From positions 124,001-188,000 of the forward strand of contig NZ_JAUPEC010000002.1 in NCBI RefSeq assembly GCF_030551755.1: a DNA stretch of 64,000 nt, given 5' to 3'. This document shows, piece after piece, positions 45,378-53,266 of the stretch. Position 1 is the first letter of the stretch, and each line of letters opens with the position of its first letter. The notes below the pieces were generated by a model. The model was given only the letters and a program-made list of their open reading frames with translations, was not told the origin of the DNA and made no database searches. The position numbers were made by a program, and so were the translations under genes. The stretch comes from Pseudocolwellia sp. AS88 (GTDB lineage: Bacteria > Pseudomonadota > Gammaproteobacteria > Enterobacterales > Alteromonadaceae).

Positions 45378-45452
45378 ATCAAACCCTTATTAATTTATAA
45401 CGCCTCTACAGTGGCTATTGTTTAGCCGTGCTTGTGTAACCTATCGTTTCAC

Positions 45453-45662
45453 CTACTGCCAATTAAGCTTTAATTCTTTATGACTTGCCGCGCAGTCTTT
45501 GAGATAAAGGTTAATTAAATTTTGATAAGGTACGCCATTTTGTTCAGATAGTTGTTTAAAATATTCAATAACGTCTTGATCTAAACGAATAGTTATTTGT
45601 TTTTTCAGTTTCTTCACATAGGGGTTAGGTACGGAATTAGAAAAATCATATTGATCACGCAT
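45453..45662 (-). CDS. brnA: BrnA antitoxin
   Basis: The likely start is MRDQYDFSNSVPNPYVKKLK at 45662, overlapping the brnT stop by 8 bp; the open frame extends upstream to 45734 inside brnT. The 69-residue protein has the BrnA pattern: an N-terminal linker, then a ribbon-helix-helix KKQITIRLDQDVIEYFKQL (about 17-35), with NLYLKDC following. BrnA neutralises the BrnT ribonuclease and represses the operon. Downstream order toxin-antitoxin is the usual one for brnTA. Confidence 0.9.
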   Translation of the reverse strand: MRDQYDFSNSVPNPYVKKLKKQITIRLDQDVIEYFKQLSEQNGVPYQNLINLYLKDCAASHKELKLNWQ

Positions 45663-45951
45663 ATCTATACTCCTCATATTGTTTACGTTCAAATTTATCA
45701 GCCTTTCTAGCTGAAATAATACGAATGCTATCATCTGGTTCTCGGTAACAATGGCAAACTACCAGTGCTTTAAAGTCACTGCTTAGACCGAGTATTATGA
45801 AACGCTCTTCACCGAAAGAGCTATCTGGATCAGGTATTAAGCGAGCATATGAATCAAAGAAAACTGACTGAGCCTCATCGAAACTGACTCCGTGTTTTTT
45901 GATATTAGCGCTCGCTTTGGCAGGATCCCATTCGAATTTAATATCATCCAT
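45655..45951 (-). CDS. brnT: BrnT toxin, RelE-fold ribonuclease
   Basis: The 98-residue protein has the BrnT hallmarks: FEWDPAKASANIKKHGVSFDEAQSVF at 6-31 (key W-D-x-x-K-x-x-x-N-x-x-K-H-G-V-x-F), ERFIILGLSSDFKALVVCH near 49-67, and the C-terminal IRIISARKADKFERKQYE near 77-94. It cleaves RNA when free of BrnA. The promoter side carries repeated TGTAGT/TGTAGTG words near 45958-45978 that may be the operator. It lies inside the block bounded by 106-bp repeats. Confidence 0.93.
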   Translation of the reverse strand: MDDIKFEWDPAKASANIKKHGVSFDEAQSVFFDSYARLIPDPDSSFGEERFIILGLSSDFKALVVCHCYREPDDSIRIISARKADKFERKQYEEYRYA

Positions 45952-46047
45952 AAATGCAGTGTAGTTATATTGTAGTGTAAATGCAAGTTGAAGAATTAAT
46001 TTAACTCAGCGTTAAACGAGTAACAAATTCTAAATTAAAAAAGTTAT

Positions 46048-46153
46048 TGGCGCATTCCCACCACTTGCTAAAAAGCAGCCTAATAAAGACGACCTTTATA
46101 AAGAGAAAAAGGTGCAGCAGTTTTTACATGGGTGTGCGTTGAATTTTGGGTGA
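46048..46153. repeat. 106-bp direct repeat, right copy (orphan halogenase 3' end)
   Basis: This copy repeats the end of the halogenase 2 gene, including the reading frame through K-E-K-K-V-Q-Q-F and the stop codon, but no upstream gene body. Differences from the left copy are mainly at third codon positions, so both copies seem to have evolved as coding sequence. Confidence 0.9.
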
Positions 46154-46298
46154 GTATCAGAGTTTAATTGAAGAGAGTCTAGACAGACATGAAAAGATAA
46201 AACTGTAATTACTATTTTTATGGGGGCTAATTTTTATTATTTGTTGCCATTAACAAATAATCTAGTGAATCAACCAAACCATCTTAATATCCAAGTAT

Positions 46299-47504
46299 TT
46301 ATATGATTCCACGAGGTAATCTTGTGAATTTACCATCGTTAACTCCACGAATAAAAACTTGGTCAAAGGTTGAATAAAATGCATCTTCACTTTCTAAATT
46401 TGATGTCCACATCAATAGTTCATTATAGTCAATTGCAATACAGGGAGTCCTAATATCGTTGGCTAATGCTAAAAGGATTTCACTATAAACTGGATATTCA
46501 TCATTAAATAGTTCTTTAACAACAATCAAGACTTTTATCTCTCGGCCTTCAAGTGAAATACTTTTTTCATCTCCTCCTATAATCATCTTCATTGAGGAAG
46601 TTGATTTAGCATAATTAACAGCGCCTTTAGATTGTTTACAAGCCTTTTTTAGTGATTTTTGAGTAGTCGATTTTTTTCGAGATATTGAGTTTTTTAATAC
46701 TCGCTCTATATTTGGACTATCCTTAGCTTGGATAAAGAGAACATTTTTATTTGTGATTACTAATAAGTCAGCAATTTCTTCTTTATCTTGAACTCGTAAT
46801 GGATTTAAATAGATACTATTAGATCGAAATATTCTCCGGAGTGATTGAGCTATATCTCGTTCTTGAAACTCTCCCGGCTCATCTCTAACTAGTTGGCTAT
46901 AGCTATTTGAACTACTCCCTTGATAGCTGTGATTTTCAGGTCTCATATCTTGAATAAATAAATCTTCTGTGAATAATGCTTCATTAAACGTTACTTTGAT
47001 TGCTAATGAGTCGTCTTTTTCAGTCCTACGACCAAACCAATTACCCATTTTTATATGTAGAACTTTTGCAGCCTCATTAGTAAATTGTACTAGCGGAGTA
47101 TCTTTGATAAATTTTTTTGTTATCGGATCACATTCTAAAGTTGCCTCATAACCAAGTAACTCTCGATTTAAGTCATCAAAAAAATAAACATCTAAATTTT
47201 TAGTAAGAATAGTATCTTTAAGGGTTTCTACACCTGGCTCTTTAAACATAGGTGTATAAATAACTAAAGGTTCATCAGCATCATCAAAAAATGCAGATAT
47301 TAACGCATATGTCAGGATTCCATTGCTGTTTAGCGGTACCGTATAAATACTAAATCCTTTATTTAATTTGGCTGCTAAAATAGCCTCTTTTGGGGCTTTT
47401 ACAACTAGCTTTGGAATATTATCGACATTTAGCCACAGAGGCATTATGCCAATAGGAAAACTTTCGACTAAAGGTAATATTTGAGGGTGGGTGACTGATA
47501 GCAT
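46299..47504 (-). CDS. Uncharacterised protein with a possible PD-(D/E)xK nuclease-like core
   Basis: The 401-residue product has no signal peptide or membrane helix. The first 180 residues look like a SseB-like or binding domain (FSIYTVPLNSNGILTYALIS, LVIYTPMF). Between about 230 and 275 the segment RSNSIYLNPLRV...EIADLLVITNKNVLFIQAKD fits the D-x(n)-(Q)-x-K spacing of restriction-endonuclease-like folds, with D and Q-A-K as candidate catalytic residues. A basic stretch KKSTTQKSLKKACKQSKGA follows. It stands alone just outside the BrnTA block. A role in defence or DNA repair is speculation. Confidence 0.55.
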   Translation of the reverse strand: MLSVTHPQILPLVESFPIGIMPLWLNVDNIPKLVVKAPKEAILAAKLNKGFSIYTVPLNSNGILTYALISAFFDDADEPLVIYTPMFKEPGVETLKDTILTKNLDVYFFDDLNRELLGYEATLECDPITKKFIKDTPLVQFTNEAAKVLHIKMGNWFGRRTEKDDSLAIKVTFNEALFTEDLFIQDMRPENHSYQGSSSNSYSQLVRDEPGEFQERDIAQSLRRIFRSNSIYLNPLRVQDKEEIADLLVITNKNVLFIQAKDSPNIERVLKNSISRKKSTTQKSLKKACKQSKGAVNYAKSTSSMKMIIGGDEKSISLEGREIKVLIVVKELFNDEYPVYSEILLALANDIRTPCIAIDYNELLMWTSNLESEDAFYSTFDQVFIRGVNDGKFTRLPRGII

Positions 47505-47632
47505 ATAGATCCTTTGATTTTTATTCCTTTAAATAAACACCATTACTCTATCTGACAAAGCATATGAATACAAAAAGTGGTTCAGACTGCCAATTTTTTC
47601 TCACGGTGGAAGTTAAATACTATAAAACGCAA

Positions 47633-47660
47633 AAAAGGCGCTATTCATAAAGCGCCTTTC
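47633..47660 (-). terminator. Intrinsic terminator after the GH13 alpha-glucosidase gene
   Basis: Read leftward, AAAGGCGCT pairs with AGCGCCTTT around eight bases and is followed by a T-run. It lies about 56 bp after the gene's stop. Confidence 0.85.
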
Positions 47661-47715
47661 TTGTTCTCTATATCGATTATTTGTCTATACAGTAGTAACC
47701 AATAGCAACCAGTCG

Positions 47716-49347
47716 TTACTTAATCGCGCCATAAAAACATGCAAAAGCTGGAAGTTCTATGGTGTTATCTATCAAAGTTGCTGTTGCTAGTTTATGTCCT
47801 GTTTGCTCTGTCAGCTGATTAAATGCTGCTGTTGAGAAGCTTTGTTTTGCATCACTTAAGTTAAAACAAACCAACATTTTTTGTTGTTCAAATGTTCGTG
47901 TGAATACTAATAAATCTTCAGCTGATTCGATAAATTCAATATCACCATAAAGTAGTGCAGGGTGCTGTTTACGCCAATGGGTAAAAGCTCTGTAGCTATT
48001 TAGTATTGATGCTGGTTCATTATCTTGTTCGCTTACCGCTAACGGTTTATGGCTGTCGATCATAGGTAGCCATGGTGTGTTTTCAGAAAACCCTGCGTTG
48101 GTATCGTCTTTAGCCCAAGGATGCGGTGTTCTACAACCATCGCGACCTTTAAATTGTGGCCAAAAGGTTTTGCCGTAAGGGTCTTGAATGTCTTCAAAGG
48201 CAATTTCACCTTCAGGTAATCCTAGCTCTTCACCTTGGTAACTACATACGCTGCCACGTAATGATGATATTAAAGCAAACAGCATTTTGGCAAAGTTTGG
48301 CGCAGCAGCTAAGTTGTTTTTAGTACCCCAACGAGTTACCACACGTTGCACATCGTGGTTGCTGATAGACCAACAAGGCCAGCCGTCAGACACGCTTGCT
48401 TCTAATGATTTAACCACTTGTTTAATATAGCTGGCGGTAAAGTTGTCGGTTAATAAATCAAAGCTGTAACCCATATGTAAACGGCTATCGCCTTGAGTAT
48501 ATTCAGCCATGGTTTTAAGTGAGTCTTCAGACGATATTTCGCCTAAAGCTACTGTGCCAGGGTACTGATCAAGTAGTGCTCTGATTGATTCTATAAAACC
48601 TAAGTTTTCATCTTGGGTGTTGTTAAAGTAATGGTATTGATAGGCGTACGGATTTTTTTCATCGAAGCCGATACTTTGTCTTAACTCTTTAGGTTTAGGT
48701 GGGTTATCGCGTAGTTGTGCATCGTGATAACAAAAATTAATTGCGTCTAATCTAAAGCCATCAACTCCACGTTTTAGCCAAAATTCAACATTGTCTAACA
48801 CGGCTTGACGAACATCAGGATTATGGAAGTTTAAGTCAGGCTGGCTAGTTAAAAAGTTATGTAGGTAATATTGCTGTCTGCGCGGTTCCCATGTCCAACC
48901 CATACCACCAAAAATTGATAACCAATTGTTAGGTGCGGTTCCGTCTGGTTTTGCGTCTGCCCAAACATACCAATCTGACTTGTCGTTGCTTTGGCTTTCG
49001 CGGCTTTCAATAAACCATTGGTGTTGGTCTGAGGTATGGCTAAGCACTTGGTCGATCATAATTTTAATATTTAAAGCATGGGCTTTTTCTATTAATTCGT
49101 CGAAGTCGGCTAAGTTACCAAAAATAGGATCTATGTCGCGATAGTCGCTAATGTCATAACCAAAATCTTTCATTGGAGATTTGAAAAATGGAGATATCCA
49201 TATAGCATCTACACCTAAACTAGCAATGTAATCTAGTTTCTCAACAATGCCCGGTAAGTCGCCAATACCGTCGTTATTGCTGTCGTTGAAACTGCGAGGG
49301 TAAATTTGATAAATTACTGCTCCTCGCCACCACATTTTTTCTAACAT
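47716..49347 (-). CDS. GH13 alpha-glucosidase (oligo-1,6-/maltodextrin glucosidase type)
   Basis: The 543-residue cytoplasmic enzyme starts MLEKMWWRGAVIYQIYPRSF. Catalytic residues of the GH13 barrel are D201 in GFRLDAINF, E270 in ALGEISSED and D332 in ISNHDVQR; the calcium/region I site reads DQVLSHTSDQH (99-109). The wording suits GH13 subfamily 23/17-type alpha-glucosidases that release glucose from maltose and short maltodextrins. Paired LacI-type operators lie about 105-140 bp upstream. It forms one regulon with the second GH13 gene and the MFS carrier. Confidence 0.92.
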   Translation of the reverse strand: MLEKMWWRGAVIYQIYPRSFNDSNNDGIGDLPGIVEKLDYIASLGVDAIWISPFFKSPMKDFGYDISDYRDIDPIFGNLADFDELIEKAHALNIKIMIDQVLSHTSDQHQWFIESRESQSNDKSDWYVWADAKPDGTAPNNWLSIFGGMGWTWEPRRQQYYLHNFLTSQPDLNFHNPDVRQAVLDNVEFWLKRGVDGFRLDAINFCYHDAQLRDNPPKPKELRQSIGFDEKNPYAYQYHYFNNTQDENLGFIESIRALLDQYPGTVALGEISSEDSLKTMAEYTQGDSRLHMGYSFDLLTDNFTASYIKQVVKSLEASVSDGWPCWSISNHDVQRVVTRWGTKNNLAAAPNFAKMLFALISSLRGSVCSYQGEELGLPEGEIAFEDIQDPYGKTFWPQFKGRDGCRTPHPWAKDDTNAGFSENTPWLPMIDSHKPLAVSEQDNEPASILNSYRAFTHWRKQHPALLYGDIEFIESAEDLLVFTRTFEQQKMLVCFNLSDAKQSFSTAAFNQLTEQTGHKLATATLIDNTIELPAFACFYGAIK

Positions 49348-49451
49348 TATGTAAACTCCAAGTCCTGACTAAAGAGAGTTGAGTGTTTCTCTTTATTGTA
49401 TTCGTTTTATGATCCTAGAATACGCTAATTTGCCTTATCTATAATAGACCT

Positions 49452-49465
49452 TGCATACGTATGTA
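49452..49465. promoter_or_regulatory. LacI-type operator 3 (alpha-glucosidase promoter)
   Basis: TGCATACGTATGTA, about 105 bp upstream of the alpha-glucosidase start. Confidence 0.78.
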
Positions 49466-49471
49466 TTGCGT

Positions 49472-49485
49472 AACATACGTATGCA
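49472..49485. promoter_or_regulatory. LacI-type operator 4 (alpha-glucosidase promoter)
   Basis: AACATACGTATGCA, centred exactly 20 bp from operator 3. Confidence 0.78.
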
Positions 49486-49580
49486 TTTGTTGGCTGGAAG
49501 TTTAAGTGGGTAATTTGAGTAGGGAATAGATAGATGAGTTTTGTTGGATTGAAAAGGAAAGGCAAAAGACATGAGTTATA

Positions 49581-49615
49581 AATAAGCCTGAACGCGGTTA
49601 GCTATTCAGGCTTAT
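49581..49615 (-). terminator. Terminator hairpin after the secreted GH13 gene
   Basis: AATAAGCCTGAA pairs perfectly with TTCAGGCTTATT around 11 bases, about 35 bp after the gene's stop; read leftward it continues TTATAA. Confidence 0.75.
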
Positions 49616-49649
49616 TGGGTTTTGTTGTTTTAGCGAGTTATTTGGTTCT

Positions 49650-51404
49650 TTATTTAGCTGCTTGCTTTGTTAAAGACAACAGTTTGTTATTGCTAAGTGG
49701 GCGGTTTAATAACAGCACTTGTACACCATGGGCCGGCACTTTAACCGATAAGGTTTTTTGCTCTGGTGTTATGGTTATAACTTCTTGGCTTTGTGCATTT
49801 TGCCAAGTGCCTGCGTTTAAAAGATCGTCGAGAATTATGGTTTCTTCTGCATCGCTTTTATTAAGCAAAACGAGGGCTGTTTGATTGATATTATCTTTTT
49901 GATAAATACGGTAAAAAGCAGCGGTGTTTTTGTTAAATGCTAGGTTGATTTGCATACCTTTTTGTAGCGCTATATTGTTTTTACGAACATGCGCTATTTT
50001 AGTTAATTGCTGATGAATAATGTGCTTTTTAGCGAGCTCTACGTTTTCTTGCCCAAAGTAGTTGCGGTTACCTTCATGTTCAGCTTTGCCTGTCATAAAG
50101 TTCATTTCAGAACCATAATAAACAATAGGAATACCACGCGAGGTAAATAACCAATTGTTAGCATCAATAAAACCGTTGTCGTTAGCATTCATGCGCGGCA
50201 TATCGTGGTTGTCGTAAAAGGTCATTAACTCGTACGGATTTTCATATATGCCATCGGTTAAATGTAAATACGATAATAGTTGTGCGTAATCACTGTCGGC
50301 ATTTTCAAACACATCAGTAATGGCTTTTCTGCCGGGAAAATCTAAAACACTTACACCACCATTTTCAGGTTTTGTATGCTGAGCAATAAAGTTTGCATCA
50401 TATTTGTAGCTTTCGCCAAATAAGAATAAATCAGGATATTGTGCTCTTAAATTGTCGGTAAGCTTTTTCCAAAATTGGTGCGGCATGTGTCTTATGGTAT
50501 CAATTCTAATAGAGTCGGCACCTTGATCTAACCAATATAAATAGGCTTTAGTGAAGTAAGCTAAAACTTCTGGATTGTTTTCATTAAAGTCTGACAGTTC
50601 TGCAATATCGGGCTTGGTATTGAAAAACTGATGTAATGGATTGTCAGCACTTAAATCTTTTGGGTGTAGGTTTTGATGATCGGCAACTAGGATGTTGTTT
50701 TCATCATAAAGTTTACCAAATGATGTTTGATTAACAGGCATGGTGTAAGAGGGTGAACCATGATTAGCGACAATATCGAGTACAAAATCGAGTTCAAACT
50801 CGTCGTTTAAGCGTTGTGTAAACTCAGCAAAGCTTAAATTAGGCGAGGTTAAATGTTCGTCGGTTTGGAAAAAGTTAACGCCCCAATAACCATGGTAGCC
50901 AGTTTTGCCGCCATCTTTAAATTGTCCGCCATAAGTAATTGGCGAGCCGCCAGAAAAAGCTTCGTCTGGATTATCAAAAATAGGTGTTAACCAAACCGAG
51001 CTAAAGCCCATATCTTTTATGTATTGTGCGTTGTTGATAACGCCTTGGAAATCGCCACCTAAATAACCTACGTTAGCTGTTTCGCTATTCTCACCCACCA
51101 AAGGTCTATCAAATGTTGGAAATGCGCCACCTTGATCTTCATGGTTGTTATTTGGATCGCCATCAACAAATCTGTCGGTAAGTAAAAAGTAAATGGCCTC
51201 TTTAGCGTAATCATTGTCGGTACCATAAATTTCGGTGCTGGCGGTTTGACTAGTTGAACTATTAGTACTTTGTTGATTGCTTTGATAAGTGTTGCTACAG
51301 CTTAAACTGATACAACCAAGTAGCATGATACTGAGTGTGTTAAGCACACTTTTTTTAGGCAGGTGCGGTTTAGCTAGACAAGAAATCTTGAAAAAATGGC
51401 GCAT
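49650..51404 (-). CDS. Secreted/lipoprotein GH13 alpha-amylase or cyclomaltodextrinase-like enzyme
   Basis: The start at 51404 has TTGGGGAAT as ribosome-binding site; the longer frame begins with TTG at 51419. The 584-residue product has a basic N-terminus and a hydrophobic segment ending LLGCISLSC, which could be a lipobox. The GH13 barrel carries the nucleophile D in IRIDTIRH, acid E in LFGESYKY and D in FYDNHDMPR, with VLDIVANHGSP as region I. A C-terminal beta domain (ALVLLNKSD to VQVLLLNRPL) closes it. It probably breaks starch or maltodextrins at the cell envelope before import. Operator 5 precedes it. Confidence 0.9.
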   Translation of the reverse strand: MRHFFKISCLAKPHLPKKSVLNTLSIMLLGCISLSCSNTYQSNQQSTNSSTSQTASTEIYGTDNDYAKEAIYFLLTDRFVDGDPNNNHEDQGGAFPTFDRPLVGENSETANVGYLGGDFQGVINNAQYIKDMGFSSVWLTPIFDNPDEAFSGGSPITYGGQFKDGGKTGYHGYWGVNFFQTDEHLTSPNLSFAEFTQRLNDEFELDFVLDIVANHGSPSYTMPVNQTSFGKLYDENNILVADHQNLHPKDLSADNPLHQFFNTKPDIAELSDFNENNPEVLAYFTKAYLYWLDQGADSIRIDTIRHMPHQFWKKLTDNLRAQYPDLFLFGESYKYDANFIAQHTKPENGGVSVLDFPGRKAITDVFENADSDYAQLLSYLHLTDGIYENPYELMTFYDNHDMPRMNANDNGFIDANNWLFTSRGIPIVYYGSEMNFMTGKAEHEGNRNYFGQENVELAKKHIIHQQLTKIAHVRKNNIALQKGMQINLAFNKNTAAFYRIYQKDNINQTALVLLNKSDAEETIILDDLLNAGTWQNAQSQEVITITPEQKTLSVKVPAHGVQVLLLNRPLSNNKLLSLTKQAAK

Positions 51405-51467
51405 AGTGTTATTCCCCAATTATTATTGTAATCATGCTATGACGTTACTCATATCTCTACAAGCCAG

Positions 51468-51481
51468 TGCATACGTATTCA
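51468..51481. promoter_or_regulatory. LacI-type operator 5 (between GH13 and MFS genes)
   Basis: TGCATACGTATTCA, 64 bp upstream of the leftward GH13 gene. Confidence 0.78.
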
Positions 51482-51547
51482 AGTAAAGGCAAAGTTTTTG
51501 GCTTTCTTTTAGATTTTAAAATTTGTAAATGACAATTCAGTAAAATT

Positions 51548-51561
51548 TGAATACGTATGCA
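51548..51561. promoter_or_regulatory. LacI-type operator 6 (between GH13 and MFS genes)
   Basis: TGAATACGTATGCA, mirror of operator 5 with its centre exactly 80 bp away, and 74 bp upstream of the rightward MFS gene. Confidence 0.78.
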
Positions 51562-51634
51562 GCTTATAGCTGTTTAGTACTATCCTTAGTATATTGATTT
51601 ACTTTCGTAAACCCTTCATCTCAAGAGTCTAATA

Positions 51635-53116
51635 ATGAGTGTAGTCACTAAAAAATATAATAATAAACAGAAACCTCAACTTAGCTTCTGGCAAATTTGG
51701 AACATTAGCTTTGGTTTTCTTGGTGTGCAGTTTGGCTTTGCCTTACAAAACGCTAATGTGAGCAGAATATTGTCTGACTTAGGGGCTGATCTGCATTCTC
51801 TTTCTTTGTTTTGGTTGGTTGCGCCTATTATGGGGCTTTTAATTCAACCTATTGTTGGTGCTGCATCAGATAGAACATGGAATAAGCTTGGGCGTCGTGT
51901 ACCTTATTTACTTATAGGTTCGTTAGCTGCTGCGGTTGGTATGATTTTAATGCCGAACGCACCGTTAGTTGTCACCATAGTGCCACCTATTTTATTCGGT
52001 GCGGTTATGTTGGCGTTGATGGATGCTTCATTCAATGTGGCCTTTCAACCTTTTAGATCTCTTGTGTCTGACATGGTGCCTGATAACCAACGTAATATTG
52101 GTTATTCAGTACAATCGCTGCTTATTAATATTGGTGCTGTTATTGGCTCTTTATTACCTTTCGTTTTAACCAATATTGTGGGTTTAGATAATACCTCTTC
52201 AGTGGGAGAAATTGCGCCGTCAGTAACTTGGGCATTTTATATTGGTGCGACTGTGTTGTTAGGTTCAGTGTTGTGGACAGCAGTAATGACCAAAGAATAT
52301 GCGCCAGGTGAATATTCACTGCCTAGTGTTGAAGACAATAAAAACAGCCAAGATGAAAAAGCGACGATGATTCAACGTTTTTCTGACTTTATTGGTTTAG
52401 TTAAATCAATGCCAGACACCATGAAGCAATTAGCCTTAGTGCAGTTTTTCTCATGGTTTGCGTTGTTTATTTTATGGGTTTACACCATGCCTGCGTTGGC
52501 TCAACATATTTGGGAAATTGATGCGAAATGGTTTGATTCAGAATACTTAAAACAAGTGGGCGAAGTACCTGAAGCTATTATGTTAGCGAAAGGTTCAGCT
52601 GGCGATTGGGTAGGTATTTTATTTGCCGCGTATTCATTATTTGCTGCTGTGTTTTCAATGTTTTTATCTAAAGTTGCCAATACTATCGGCCGTAAAACAA
52701 CATACGCCTTGGCGTTATTCGCAGGTGGCTTAGGTTACGTTAGCATTTACTTTTTACCAAACCCTGCACTTACCACAGTGTACTTTTTAGGTGGGCAATT
52801 AGATGTTCCACAAGGTGCGGTGAATTTATTAATTCCTATGGCTGGAATTGGTATTGCTTGGGCGGCCATTTTAGCTATGCCTTACGCGATATTAGCTGGT
52901 TCTTTACCTGTTAAACAAACAGGTGTTTATATGGGGATTTTCAACTTTACAATTGCTGCTCCGCAAATTATATCAGGCGTATTAACAGGTTGGGTGTTAA
53001 CCACTTTCTTTAATAATGAAGCTATTTATATGATTGTATTAGCGGGTATCGCGATGTTTTTAGCAGCTATTTCGGTGTCATTTGTTAAAGAGCAGAAAAA
53101 GGAAGAAGTTGAATAA
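51635..53116 (+). CDS. MFS maltose/sucrose-type sugar transporter (SLC45-like)
   Basis: The 493-residue carrier has twelve membrane helices. The opening QIWNISFGFLGVQFGFALQNANVSRI (about 19-44; key G-F-x-G-x-Q-x-x-x-x-L-Q) and the SDRTWNKLGRRVPYLLIG loop (about 80-97, with R-x-G-R-R) are typical of the SLC45/SucX-type sugar:proton group. It probably brings maltose or maltodextrin across the inner membrane. It is divergent from the secreted GH13 gene, with two shared operators between them, and convergent with the LacI gene. Confidence 0.88.
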   Translation: MSVVTKKYNNKQKPQLSFWQIWNISFGFLGVQFGFALQNANVSRILSDLGADLHSLSLFWLVAPIMGLLIQPIVGAASDRTWNKLGRRVPYLLIGSLAAAVGMILMPNAPLVVTIVPPILFGAVMLALMDASFNVAFQPFRSLVSDMVPDNQRNIGYSVQSLLINIGAVIGSLLPFVLTNIVGLDNTSSVGEIAPSVTWAFYIGATVLLGSVLWTAVMTKEYAPGEYSLPSVEDNKNSQDEKATMIQRFSDFIGLVKSMPDTMKQLALVQFFSWFALFILWVYTMPALAQHIWEIDAKWFDSEYLKQVGEVPEAIMLAKGSAGDWVGILFAAYSLFAAVFSMFLSKVANTIGRKTTYALALFAGGLGYVSIYFLPNPALTTVYFLGGQLDVPQGAVNLLIPMAGIGIAWAAILAMPYAILAGSLPVKQTGVYMGIFNFTIAAPQIISGVLTGWVLTTFFNNEAIYMIVLAGIAMFLAAISVSFVKEQKKEEVE

Positions 53117-53210
53117 GTGTTTTAATTGACTAGAAGCACTCTAGCCATTTTTGTGGTGTGGTGTGCTCGGTTTTTTAAGCTATGCAAGATAAGTTATTTT
53201 CTTCGCTTAA

Positions 53211-53266
53211 GCCTCACAATCTAAGCACCACAATCTATGCCTCACAACCTAGGCACCACAAGATTT
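53211..53266. repeat. Four 14-bp tandem repeats at the lacI-family gene end
   Basis: Units GCCTCACAATCTAA, GCACCACAATCTAT, GCCTCACAACCTAG and GCACCACAAGATTT follow without gaps. The third unit contains the stop codon of the leftward LacI gene, so the array seems to have grown from its 3' end. Confidence 0.8.

Larger units (their letters stand above)
49348..49649. other. Regulatory gap between the two GH13 genes
   Basis: No gene is seen. The gap holds operators 3 and 4 for the alpha-glucosidase promoter and the terminator hairpin of the upstream leftward GH13 gene. Confidence 0.6.

Noticed and set aside
53211-53266. Short CRISPR-like array
   Set aside because: Units are contiguous 14-mers without spacers, so it is a plain tandem repeat.
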